The notes beneath the pieces are model-generated. The model searched no databases. It was not told the DNA's origin and saw only the letters and a program-made list of their open reading frames with translations. A DNA stretch of 64,000 bases from Rhizobium sp. J15 (GTDB lineage: Bacteria; Pseudomonadota; Alphaproteobacteria; Rhizobiales; Rhizobiaceae). The DNA lies in assembly GCF_002531825.1 (NCBI RefSeq), contig NZ_NWSX01000006.1:62001-126000 (forward strand), given 5' to 3'. A program made the translations under genes and the position numbers. Each line of letters opens with the position of its first letter. Position 1 is the first letter of the stretch. Shown here piece by piece: positions 48,823 through 56,675 of this stretch.

Positions 48823-48851
48823 GCCACGGCCGCATGGCAAGCGGCCGTGGC
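48823..48851 (-). other. Intercistronic hairpin after the binding-protein gene
   Basis: GCCACGGCCGC and GCGGCCGTGGC are perfect inverted repeats, 11 bp each with a 7-nt loop, between the binding-protein and permease genes. No T run follows. It may protect the upstream mRNA or reduce read-through, giving more binding protein than permease. Confidence 0.7.
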
Positions 48852-48865
48852 CAGTGTGCCCACTC

Positions 48866-50200
48866 TTACTTCTTGTCCTTCAGATAGGCCTGGTAATCCT
48901 TGTCCATGGCATCGACGAAGGCTTCAGGCGTAATATTGCCGGACAGCAGAAGCGGCGTATTGTCGTCTATCGTCTTCAGCATCGTCGGGCTCGACCAATC
49001 GGGATAATGGCCGAGAGCGTCGTTGGCATTGAGCGTCTTCCACATCTCGATACCGCTGGTGAGCAGCGGGGTAAGCTTCGGCTTTGCGTCCGCCGCCAGC
49101 GATGTTGCAGGAAGATAGCCGGCATTGGCCCAGGTTTCGGCAGCCTTCTCCGAAACCATGTAGTCGATATATTCGCCGGCGAGGTCCTGGGTTGCCTTTT
49201 CCTTGGCAAGGCTCGTTATCGCCCAGGCAAGGTCCACGCCGCCGACACTCAAGGGCTTGGAAACGCCTTTCGGTGCAGGAATGGCCATGAAGGCAATATC
49301 CGGGTTGTGTTGCATGTCCCCAAAATACCAGGTGCCGGAAATCAGGAACGCGCCCTGCCCTGATATGAACAGCTGAACGGCGTCGTCACCCGAGATGCCT
49401 TCGAAACCGGGGAAGAAATAACCGCCCTGTGCCCATTGCTGCACGAGCTTGGCGGATTCGATATTCCCCTTGGTATTCCAGGAACCGCCCCTGCCGTAGA
49501 TCAGATCGTCAAGTTCGGCGCGATTGCTCGCATCGATATGCGCCTGCTCGATGGCGCCGATCATATGGAGCGCCAGATGCTGCTTGGCGGAGCCCATCAT
49601 GAAGGGCGCAACGCCTTTTTCCTTCAGCTTATCAAGCCCGGCCAAGAGCTCCTCGAAGGTTTTCGGCACCTCGACGCCCGCGTCGGCGAGGATCTTCTTG
49701 TTGTAGTAGAGGCCGACGATCTCGCCGAGGCCCGATATGCCGTAGGTCTTGCCGACCCCGAATTTTCCATCCTCCCAGCGGTCTCGGGCAAGCACGGAGT
49801 CCGACTGCCGCTTATCCCAGCTGTATTTCTTGATGTAGTCGTCAACCGGCAGGAGCAGGCCTTCCTTGACCATCGCGCCCATGTCGCCTGCGCCCTGGTT
49901 GACCTTGGTGACGACGGGGCCGTCGCCTGCGGAAACAGCGAGCTTCAGCGTCAGCTTCATGTCATCGAAGGTGCGGGCGGTGCGTTTGATCGTGACGCCG
50001 GGATGGGCAGCTTCAAAGTCCTTGTTCAGCTGCTCGATGACCGCGCTCTGACCTTCATAGGTCTGGTCGTCCCATACAGGCAGATCGGCCGCGCGCGCGG
50101 CGGAAAGGCTGAAACTTACAAGCGCCGCGCCGGCAAGCGCGACGGCTGCTCTCAATTGGCATGCCGACAGTATGTTGATCGATTTCGCTCTTCTTTTCAT
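48866..50200 (-). CDS. Carbohydrate ABC transporter substrate-binding protein
   Basis: A 444-aa periplasmic extracellular solute-binding protein, family 1 (CUT1). A signal peptide is seen, AVALAGAALVSFSLSAARAA, and the mature protein begins DLPVWDDQTYEGQS. NKDFEAAHPGVTIKRTARTF and SWDKRQSDSVLARDRWEDGK are typical of oligosaccharide binders. The ATG at 50200 follows AAGGTGGAA. Ligand unknown; the nearby glycoside hydrolase suggests a di- or oligosaccharide. A ROK regulator further right probably controls it. Confidence 0.93.
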   Translation of the reverse strand: MKRRAKSINILSACQLRAAVALAGAALVSFSLSAARAADLPVWDDQTYEGQSAVIEQLNKDFEAAHPGVTIKRTARTFDDMKLTLKLAVSAGDGPVVTKVNQGAGDMGAMVKEGLLLPVDDYIKKYSWDKRQSDSVLARDRWEDGKFGVGKTYGISGLGEIVGLYYNKKILADAGVEVPKTFEELLAGLDKLKEKGVAPFMMGSAKQHLALHMIGAIEQAHIDASNRAELDDLIYGRGGSWNTKGNIESAKLVQQWAQGGYFFPGFEGISGDDAVQLFISGQGAFLISGTWYFGDMQHNPDIAFMAIPAPKGVSKPLSVGGVDLAWAITSLAKEKATQDLAGEYIDYMVSEKAAETWANAGYLPATSLAADAKPKLTPLLTSGIEMWKTLNANDALGHYPDWSSPTMLKTIDDNTPLLLSGNITPEAFVDAMDKDYQAYLKDKK

Positions 50201-50377
50201 GGGTTCCACCTTATTTGGTTTATTCTCCACTCCCCGTTCAGGCCTCGCGCCAAGCAGCGGCCGAACGTTTTCTTCCCCCAGAGCTTTGCCGGGCCGGCGA
50301 ATCTGAGGTAATCGTCAATGCATGAGCCTCCCTCGCAACCAGAAATGACGAAGCGCCACGCAGGAGGTGGCAAAGTG

Positions 50378-50998
50378 ATGGACAGCAACTGTTTCATCCG
50401 CCCGGCGACAGACGCGGACAGCGAGGCGCTTTTCGAAATCTGCCTGAAAACCGCGGACGGCGGCAAGGATGCCAGCGCGCTTTACAGCGACCCGCATCTG
50501 CCGGGCTACATCTGGTCGGTGCCCTATCTCAAATTCGCCAAGGACTTTGCTTTCGTCCTGGTTCAGGACGGCCATACGGTCGGCTATGTCGTCGGCGTGC
50601 CGGATACCGGTCGGTTCGACAGAGACCTGGAGACAAACTGGTGGCCGCTCGTGCGCCAGCAGATCGCCGGTCTGGCGCCCGCCCGTCCGCGCGACGCCGA
50701 CGTGATCGAGCGGATTCACAATCCGCGCAGCGGAACGCCGTGGCTTCAGGACGAATACCCCGCGCATCTCCACATCAACATCCTGCCCGGACGTCAGGCC
50801 AGCGGCTGGGGACGCAGGATGATCAACGCCGAGCTCGAGGCGCTCAGGCAGCACGGGGTCAAGGCCGTGCATCTCGGTGTCGATCCCAAGAACGAAGCCG
50901 CCAGGGGATTCTACCGCCATCTCGGGTTCTCCGAGCTCGAACAGGATGACGCCGTAGCCTTTGCCATGCGGATCGATGGGAGATCTGGCCAAAGCTGA
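50378..50998 (+). CDS. GNAT family N-acetyltransferase
   Basis: A 206-aa acetyltransferase with a complete GNAT domain. The acetyl-CoA loop is PGRQASGWGRRMINAELEAL near residue 142, and the domain closes with GVDPKNEAARGFYRHLGFSE. The N-terminal DADSEALFEICLKTADGGKD and the insert with DLETNWWPLVRQQIAGL resemble the acetyltransferase-like domain of O-GlcNAcase-related proteins. ATG at 50378 has AGGAGG upstream. It is on the plus strand between the binding protein and the glycoside hydrolase, both minus. Substrate unknown; an amino sugar is one possibility. Confidence 0.85.
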   Translation: MDSNCFIRPATDADSEALFEICLKTADGGKDASALYSDPHLPGYIWSVPYLKFAKDFAFVLVQDGHTVGYVVGVPDTGRFDRDLETNWWPLVRQQIAGLAPARPRDADVIERIHNPRSGTPWLQDEYPAHLHINILPGRQASGWGRRMINAELEALRQHGVKAVHLGVDPKNEAARGFYRHLGFSELEQDDAVAFAMRIDGRSGQS

Positions 50999-51012
50999 CG
51001 GCGCCGGAATGT

Positions 51013-52767
51013 TCATGACACCGGCTCCGCATTGGCCGCGTCCAACCCGTATTTCAGGACGACCGCGGCCGGCATGGCGCTCCAGCCCTGAAGCAGCGAA
51101 CCGCGCCCATAGGGCGGGGAGAAATATTCCACCGCTCCGATCCAGCCATTGTCGAGGCAGGTTTTCCACCAGCGCGTCAAGGCATAGCGTGCGCCTCCAA
51201 GTCCATGGCGAAGGCGTTCTTCGGCATAGGCGCCATCCCAATAGGGCCAGTCCGAGCCGTTGTGGTAGCGGTAGGGAAATGCCGTCTTGGATCGCAGATC
51301 CCTCGGCCGCTTGAACGGAGGATAGACGCACATGACACCCCAACTGCCATAGGGCTGCGCCTGGTTGTTGCGCGTTTCCAGCTTGCTTTCAAAAGCGTTG
51401 AGCAGGCCGACGGCCTTCTGCCTGGAGATCGCGCCAAACCGCGACAGGGTCAGGCTGTCGAGCGCCAGATGATCCTCGACGAAGGCGCCGGGCGTTCCAT
51501 AGTCTATATATCCGTCCGTTGCCGGCACGAAGAGCTTGTCCTCGATTTCCTGGCGGGCAAAATCGGCGGTCTTGCCTGCGCGTTCGGCAAGAGCCGGATC
51601 GTGGCCCACGCCGAGCCTCTCCACCGCCTCCATGGCGCCGACGAAAAGGCCTAGATCGTAGGAGACGAGGCCCTCCCGATAAACGTTGTCGGCCCAGTCA
51701 CGGTCGTTGCGCGGTTTCAGCGGCAGAACGCTGTCCGGCCCGGCCAGATTGAGATAGCGATCCATGATTGCCTTAACGACGGGCCAATGCCGCTCCACCT
51801 CTGCCGCGTCTTTGGTCGCGTCGAAATAGTCGTTCAGAAAGAGAATGAAGAAAAGCGGGCTGTCGAAGTGATCGCTCCACCAGTCCTGCGGACGGTTGTG
51901 GTACTCCGGCACTGCCCTTTTGTGAATTTTGGGATTGGCCTTGCTGTCGGCGACAAAGCGCTGCCAGGCCTCTGATTGCGCCGGCCCCGTCAAGATCACG
52001 CCGCTCGGAGCCTCTCCGTCCGGCTGCACCCCCTTGGCGAGCAGCCGGATCTCGTCGCGCACCGCCTCCGGCGCAAGCGTCAGCAGAGGCTGCATCGTCC
52101 AATAGCCGTCGCGGTAATAGGTCCGCGCCGGAGCGCTATAGGCCTGCCCAGCGGCGAGACCGGCAAAGGCGCCGTTTTCGTCTCGCCTTATGCTGGAAAG
52201 GGCGGCGTGTACTCCCTGGCTGACCATGCTGCGCATCAGCGGGTCGGCTTGCGGCACCATATCGCAGCGCGCCACGTATTCCGCGGCTTCCGCGATGATG
52301 GCTTCACCGGCAAGGCCCAGAGCCTTCTCGGCTTCGTCTCGCGAGGCGCCGACGGCAATCCGCAGATCGGAGGCGGAAACCTCCACGATGAGCACACCCC
52401 AGCCCATTTCGAAGGTCTGTCGGTCACCATCGCGCGTGACGCTTGCCCGAGCGCCTTCCCGGTCCGGCTCGTGCCACCAGGCACAACGACGCGCCGGATA
52501 TATGCCGTGAAGGCGCGCCCGGATCAGCATCACCGGGAGCGACTGCGCAACGAATACGCCGCCATGTTTCGACAGGATGCGGTTCGGCGCATAGGTAAAA
52601 GGGCCGCCGATTTGAGAAAATCTCACCCGCCCCAGGCTGCCGGCGCCCCACAAAGCAAGATCGGCATATCCCTCCGGATGAACGTCCGCCTGAAGACGTG
52701 GCGCCATGACCGGCAGCAGAACGGCGTCATCGGAAGAAAGCTGTCCATCGGTCGAGGGCTTTATCAT
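51013..52767 (-). CDS. Glycoside hydrolase with six-hairpin (alpha/alpha) fold
   Basis: A 584-aa cytoplasmic enzyme without signal peptide. The C-terminal two-thirds resembles trehalase, MGH1-like and amylo-alpha-1,6-glucosidase domains: RTYYRDGYWTMQPLLTLAPE, HNRPQDWWSDHFDSPLFFI, LKPRNDRDWADNVYREGLVS and FPYRYHNGSDWPYWDGAYAE. Asp in RDGYW and in RDWADN are candidate catalytic residues. The N-terminal part is beta-rich and probably a substrate domain. It should cut an imported oligosaccharide. ATG at 52767 (MIKPSTDGQL) is chosen; a TTG at 52788 is open. The exact family is not certain. Confidence 0.8.
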   Translation of the reverse strand: MIKPSTDGQLSSDDAVLLPVMAPRLQADVHPEGYADLALWGAGSLGRVRFSQIGGPFTYAPNRILSKHGGVFVAQSLPVMLIRARLHGIYPARRCAWWHEPDREGARASVTRDGDRQTFEMGWGVLIVEVSASDLRIAVGASRDEAEKALGLAGEAIIAEAAEYVARCDMVPQADPLMRSMVSQGVHAALSSIRRDENGAFAGLAAGQAYSAPARTYYRDGYWTMQPLLTLAPEAVRDEIRLLAKGVQPDGEAPSGVILTGPAQSEAWQRFVADSKANPKIHKRAVPEYHNRPQDWWSDHFDSPLFFILFLNDYFDATKDAAEVERHWPVVKAIMDRYLNLAGPDSVLPLKPRNDRDWADNVYREGLVSYDLGLFVGAMEAVERLGVGHDPALAERAGKTADFARQEIEDKLFVPATDGYIDYGTPGAFVEDHLALDSLTLSRFGAISRQKAVGLLNAFESKLETRNNQAQPYGSWGVMCVYPPFKRPRDLRSKTAFPYRYHNGSDWPYWDGAYAEERLRHGLGGARYALTRWWKTCLDNGWIGAVEYFSPPYGRGSLLQGWSAMPAAVVLKYGLDAANAEPVS

Positions 52768-52955
52768 GAGCAGATCCCCGGCAGGCAAATCAAGGAGATA
52801 TCAGGACGTGAAAGAGGAAGCGGCCAGATAGTCCTCTTCGGGCGATCTCGACGGGAGCGCGGCTAACCGGACGATACGTATGGCTCATAGTTTTCCTTGA
52901 CCCTCTACGCCGTGCATATCATCGCACGTTCATTCCAGCCTACAGGCCGACCCAC

Positions 52956-52978
52956 ATTTGTCAAGGACATAGACAAAT
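52956..52978. promoter_or_regulatory. Candidate operator in the ROK divergent region
   Basis: ATTTGTC (52956-52962) and GACAAAT (52972-52978) form a perfect inverted repeat with a 9-bp spacer, total 23 bp, in the 313-bp gap between the glycoside hydrolase and the ROK gene. Similar inverted repeats are common as ROK operators, though the sequence differs from the NagC/XylR consensus. Nothing else was found in 52768-53080. Confidence 0.45.
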
Positions 52979-53080
52979 TGTTGGAGACAGTGTACCAAAG
53001 TCTGGGTTGTCGCGATAATTGCAACCCAATATGGCCCTCATTAAGTATGCGCTCCGAACTAATTGGAACGGGCTATCCGG

Positions 53081-54262
53081 ATGGCAAAGACATCTCCTGT
53101 CGCTGAGACTCCCATCGCACGAAAAATTTCCACGAACGCAGTGATCCGAACCGTTCTGGCGAACGGGTCAATCTCCCGCGCCGATATCGCCAAGTTGACC
53201 GGCCTGTCAAAACAGACGATCTCCGATGTCGTCCGCGATCTCGAAAATGACGGGTGGCTGAAACCCGTCGGGCAAACAGACGGCCGTCCGGGCCGGAACG
53301 CCATCACCTACGAAATCAATGCCAGGGCAGGCCTGGCCGTCTCCATCGATCTTGGGGGCACCAAGATCGCCGCGGCTGTTTGCGATCTGCTCGGTAACGT
53401 CGTTGCCGAAACCAAGGTGCCGACCGACCCGCGCGGCGGAATGCACCTCGTCAATCAGTTCAGCGATCTCATCGTCGAGCTTGCGGTTGCGGCCGGGACG
53501 ACCGCCGACAAACTCCGCCTCGTGGTTCTGGGCAGCCCCGGCGTGCTCGATCCGGCCACCGGACACATCAACGTGGCGCCGAACATCCCCGGCATCGATG
53601 CCATAAATCTGAAGCAGGTCTTCAGCGACAGAATGGGCATACCTGTCATCGTCGAAAATGACGTCAACCTGGCCGCGCAAGGGGAGCGCTGGCGGGGACA
53701 TGGTGTCGAAACCGGCAATTTTGCTTTCATTGCTCTCGGAACGGGCGTCGGCATGGGCATCATCGCCAACGGCGCTCTGATGCGCGGCGCGCGCGGCGCG
53801 GCCGGCGAAATCGCCTATCTTCCGATCGGCGGAGATGCTTTCGATCCCGGCGGCTTTACGCTCGGCACTTTTGAGAGCGCGGTCGGCAGTGTCGCGATGC
53901 TGCGCCGCTACACCGGGTTCGGCGGACGCAACGCCTCCACCGTCGCCGATCTCTTCGCCGCGTTCAACGCAGGAGAAACAAGCGCCGTGGCCGCGATCGA
54001 AGAGACGGCCAGACTGGTGGCGGTCGCCATAGCCGCCATCGGAGCGACTCTCGATCCCGAGATGGTGATCGTCGGCGGCAGCATCGGCGCCAGACCGGAA
54101 TTGGCAGACGCCATTCGGCGTTTCCTGCCGCGCTGCACGCCCTACCCGCCACGCATCGAGATCAGCCGCTTCGGGAACCGAGCCTCCCTCATCGGAGGCG
54201 TGGGGATCGCGGTCGAGCGCATGCATGACGATCTGTTTGGCGTAAAATTCAGGGAAATCTGA
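53081..54262 (+). CDS. ROK family transcriptional regulator
   Basis: A 393-aa repressor-like protein. The N-terminal winged helix includes GSISRADIAKLTGLSKQTIS and DVVRDLENDGWLKPVG. The ROK domain starts at AVSIDLGGTKIAAAVCDLLG and continues with VENDVNLAAQGERWRG and ALGTGVGMGIIANGALMRGA. The usual zinc motif CxCGxxGCxE is absent: that region reads DPGGFTLGTFES, so the metal site is missing and sugar sensing may differ. ATG at 53081 is preferred; upstream alternatives exist. It diverges from the hydrolase and sugar-import genes and is the likely regulator. Confidence 0.9.
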   Translation: MAKTSPVAETPIARKISTNAVIRTVLANGSISRADIAKLTGLSKQTISDVVRDLENDGWLKPVGQTDGRPGRNAITYEINARAGLAVSIDLGGTKIAAAVCDLLGNVVAETKVPTDPRGGMHLVNQFSDLIVELAVAAGTTADKLRLVVLGSPGVLDPATGHINVAPNIPGIDAINLKQVFSDRMGIPVIVENDVNLAAQGERWRGHGVETGNFAFIALGTGVGMGIIANGALMRGARGAAGEIAYLPIGGDAFDPGGFTLGTFESAVGSVAMLRRYTGFGGRNASTVADLFAAFNAGETSAVAAIEETARLVAVAIAAIGATLDPEMVIVGGSIGARPELADAIRRFLPRCTPYPPRIEISRFGNRASLIGGVGIAVERMHDDLFGVKFREI

Positions 54263-54267
54263 AGAAT

Positions 54268-54295
54268 GCGCCGGCAGTTGAAGAGAGGCCGGCGC
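54268..54295. terminator. Hairpin after the ROK gene
   Basis: GCGCCGGC (54268-54275) and GCCGGCGC (54288-54295) form an 8-bp stem with a 12-nt loop, 6 bp after the stop codon. No T run follows, so termination is only possible. Confidence 0.35.
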
Positions 54296-54335
54296 GCCAC
54301 TTGAGAACTGTGTTCGATGCGCTAGATTTTCCGTC

Positions 54336-54629
54336 ATGATAACGGCAACGCAGATACGCGGCGCACGCGCCATGATCGGGATGAGCCTCGAAGAGCTCGC
54401 CGCCGCAAGCGGTCTCACGCCTGAGACCGTTGCGGCGCTGGAAAAAGGCGAATGGATGGGGGAGCCGCATGCGTTGCTCGATCTGCGCGCAACGCTCGAG
54501 GCGCAAGGCATCATCTTCCTGTCCAGCGGCAATCAAGACGAAGGCGGCCCCGGCATCCGGTTGCGTGCGCGCACCTTGAGCGATGACGGCATCCGGCCGG
54601 AAAACCTCAACGCCGCCAACGACGACTGA
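54336..54629 (+). CDS. XRE-family helix-turn-helix regulator
   Basis: A 97-aa DNA-binding protein. The HTH is at residues ~6-60: QIRGARAMIGMSLEELAAAS, GLTPETVAALEKGEWMG. The tail EAQGIIFLSSGNQDEGGPGI resembles the short regulators of many rhizobia. No toxin gene is next to it. Targets unknown. Confidence 0.82.
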   Translation: MITATQIRGARAMIGMSLEELAAASGLTPETVAALEKGEWMGEPHALLDLRATLEAQGIIFLSSGNQDEGGPGIRLRARTLSDDGIRPENLNAANDD

Positions 54630-54642
54630 CGGAACCGAACGA

Positions 54643-54855
54643 TCAAAGATAGGTCTTGGCGAGGTCGGCGAGTTTACCGCCGTCCCTCACGCCCTGCCTA
54701 TAGAGCTGAATGATCACCGCGCCGATCCGCTCGGCCTCGGGCGTCGTCCTGTTGAGACCGCGTTCATCGCAGACCTTGTCGAGCACCTGTGAGAGGAGAT
54801 CGAGGTCTTCCGAAAAAAGCGGCAAATCATGGGGGTGAATTGACGATCGCAACAT
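54643..54855 (-). CDS. Small hypothetical protein
   Basis: A 70-aa helical protein: MLRSSIHPHDLPLFSEDLDL, followed by LSQVLDKVCDERGLN and GAVIIQLYRQGVRDGGKLAD. No signal peptide or domain is recognised, but the composition is that of a real protein. ATG at 54855 has GGAGG about 12 bases upstream; the frame is open to 54900. It converges on the XRE gene. Confidence 0.6.
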   Translation of the reverse strand: MLRSSIHPHDLPLFSEDLDLLSQVLDKVCDERGLNRTTPEAERIGAVIIQLYRQGVRDGGKLADLAKTYL

Positions 54856-55029
54856 CACGTCACAGTTCCCTCCGAGGGCAAACGCATCTGACGCTTGCAT
54901 CGCCGGACGCCCTCCGCAACCGACAATATCATCATTATGCGCGAGGGTCCGAACTTTAGCAACTACGCAAATTTCGGCGGAACGATATTTTGTCCCGTGC
55001 GTTACCGCGAGGTTTTAAAGTAGGAATCA

Positions 55030-55275
55030 GTGAGTGCAGACGTGAGCGAAAAGCGCTTTCCCTCCCCCGTCCGGGTCCTTTCTCCAAACAGCAGCCTGAT
55101 CGTTTCCACCGCCTGGGATGCCGTCGAATACTTGAAACGATGGCCGGCCAAGCGCGGGCGCGATTATCGCGCGGCTCTCCAGCACTGCCTGGACGCGCTG
55201 GATGGACTGCGCAGCCCACGCGCGGCACAGGCTTCCTTCGTCACGGCGGCGAAGAGGGCCGGATTGCTGCTATGA
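55030..55275 (+). CDS. DUF982 domain protein
   Basis: An 81-aa protein of the DUF982 family, abundant in rhizobia. Typical features are VRVLSPNSSLIVSTAWDAVE, YLKRWPAKRGRDYRAALQHC and a terminal ASFVTAAKRAGLLL. The start GTG at 55030 has no strong ribosome site. Function unknown. Confidence 0.8.
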   Translation: MSADVSEKRFPSPVRVLSPNSSLIVSTAWDAVEYLKRWPAKRGRDYRAALQHCLDALDGLRSPRAAQASFVTAAKRAGLLL

Positions 55276-55297
55276 GATCACTTCTGCACTACATGCT

Positions 55298-55513
55298 TTA
55301 GCTGCTGCGGCCACTGGCGGCGAATTGAGGATGAATGGAGCCTTCCATGATCACCTTGGCGGTGATCTCGACCACCCGCTCCTCGGCGAGTTCCGCAAGC
55401 GCGAGCGCCACTTCGCCCTCCGGCCAGCCGGCTTTGACGGCCTCGTCCGACAGAGCCTGAAACGCGCTGGCGAGGGCCTGCCTGCAAGTTAGATTCTGCT
55501 TCATATCCGCCAT
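55298..55513 (-). CDS. Small hypothetical protein
   Basis: A 71-aa helical protein starting MADMKQNLTCRQALASAFQA, then ALSDEAVKAGWPEGEVALAL and AELAEERVVEITAKVIMEGS. It is acidic and lacks a signal peptide. An ATG at 55504 is an alternative start. Similar proteins seem to occur next to DUF982 genes in rhizobia, but I cannot name the family. It converges with the DUF982 gene. Confidence 0.6.
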   Translation of the reverse strand: MADMKQNLTCRQALASAFQALSDEAVKAGWPEGEVALALAELAEERVVEITAKVIMEGSIHPQFAASGRSS

Positions 55514-55545
55514 GCGCTCGCACTGGGCTATCTGGGACTGGGATA

Positions 55546-55752
55546 ATGTTAATCTACACCTATTCGCGAGAATGCGAAGAGGTTTCAGCTCTTTTTCAGT
55601 CCAGAACTGGGTTGTTCAGGCAAGAAGCGGGTATAGCCTTAACAAAAGACAACAAATATCCCATCCTCAAACTAGAGGAGTCCCAAAAAGAACTACCGGA
55701 TTTGTTTGCGACTGCACTCTGGGGGAGTATTTCGTCGCGTTATTTATTTTAA
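55546..55752 (+). CDS. Low-GC hypothetical ORF abutting tRNA-Pro
   Basis: A 68-aa frame, [20 protein letters not shown] followed by [22 protein letters not shown] content is visibly lower than around it. The stop codon ends one base before the 3' CCA end of the tRNA-Pro gene. There is a GGGA a few bases before the ATG. The composition is protein-like, but no family is recognised. It may be a transferred fragment. Confidence 0.35.
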   Translation: MLIYTYSRECEEVSALFQSRTGLFRQEAGIALTKDNKYPILKLEESQKELPDLFATALWGSISSRYLF

Positions 55753-55753
55753 A

Positions 55754-55830
<77 letters not shown>

Positions 55831-55928
55831 ACCTGCCGAAACGGCTTGCTTCGTTTAGTTTTTCAGCGCGTGCAATGCAAGCGGAAAAAGCCTGTCTCGC
55901 AGAAAAAGGAGGGACTTAGCGACGATGG

Positions 55929-56597
55929 TCAGATCGCGGCCAGCATCAGCCGGCCTTCGGCGGTCTGGCGAGGCTGGAAGGCCTGGTAGTTGGCGATCGA
56001 AAAATGCGGCGTTGCGAAGGGCGTCGCGTGGGTTTCGGTGATGACGGCGACGTCAGCGCCTGCGGCTTCGCCGGCGAGAATGCCGGCAACCGCATCTTCG
56101 AAGACCAGGCATTTCGACGGATCGACGCCGAGGCGGCTTGCGCCGAGCAGATATCCCTCGGGGCTGGGTTTGCCCGACTTGACCTCCCCGCCGCTGACGA
56201 TGACCTTCGGCATCGGAATGCCGGCAGCTGCCATGCGGCGCCTGGCGAGTTCGATCGGAGCCGAGGTGACGATCGCCCATTTGCCATCGGCGATGGCGCC
56301 GAGGAAGCGGATGGCGCCGGGGATTTCGACGATGCCGGCGACATCCTCCATCTCCTCGGCAAGCAGCAGATCCGCTTCATGGGCGGGATCGACATCGGGC
56401 AGACCGAGCCCGCGGATGACGTCGGAGGCGCGGATGCCGTGGATCGTCTTCAGGAAGACCTCCGGCTCGAAACCATGGCGTCTTGCCCATTCGCTCCAGA
56501 CGCGCTCGACGACGGCAATGGAATTCAGGAGCGTTCCATCCATATCGAAGAGGAAGGCGTCGTAAGACCTGTCGAGGATGTTGTGGAGAGCGGACAC
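55929..56597 (-). CDS. HAD-family hydrolase (subfamily IA)
   Basis: A 222-aa phosphatase-like protein of the beta-phosphoglucomutase/phosphoglycolate group. Motif I is FLFDMDGTLLNSI near residue 15; motif II is AIVTSAPIELAR; the Lys is in GEVKSGKPSPEGYLLGAS and motif IV in CLVFEDAVAGILAGEAAG. Substrate is probably a small sugar phosphate. It lies between tRNA-Pro and the cellulose operon, in the same direction as the latter, with a 78-bp gap, so it might be transcribed with it. Confidence 0.9.
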   Translation of the reverse strand: MSALHNILDRSYDAFLFDMDGTLLNSIAVVERVWSEWARRHGFEPEVFLKTIHGIRASDVIRGLGLPDVDPAHEADLLLAEEMEDVAGIVEIPGAIRFLGAIADGKWAIVTSAPIELARRRMAAAGIPMPKVIVSGGEVKSGKPSPEGYLLGASRLGVDPSKCLVFEDAVAGILAGEAAGADVAVITETHATPFATPHFSIANYQAFQPRQTAEGRLMLAAI

Positions 56598-56675
56598 GGG
56601 CGTTTCCTTGCGGGCGACGAGGCGCGGACGGCCCCTCAGGCAGGCGAGTAGCGGAGAGCGGCGGCGACGTCAACG

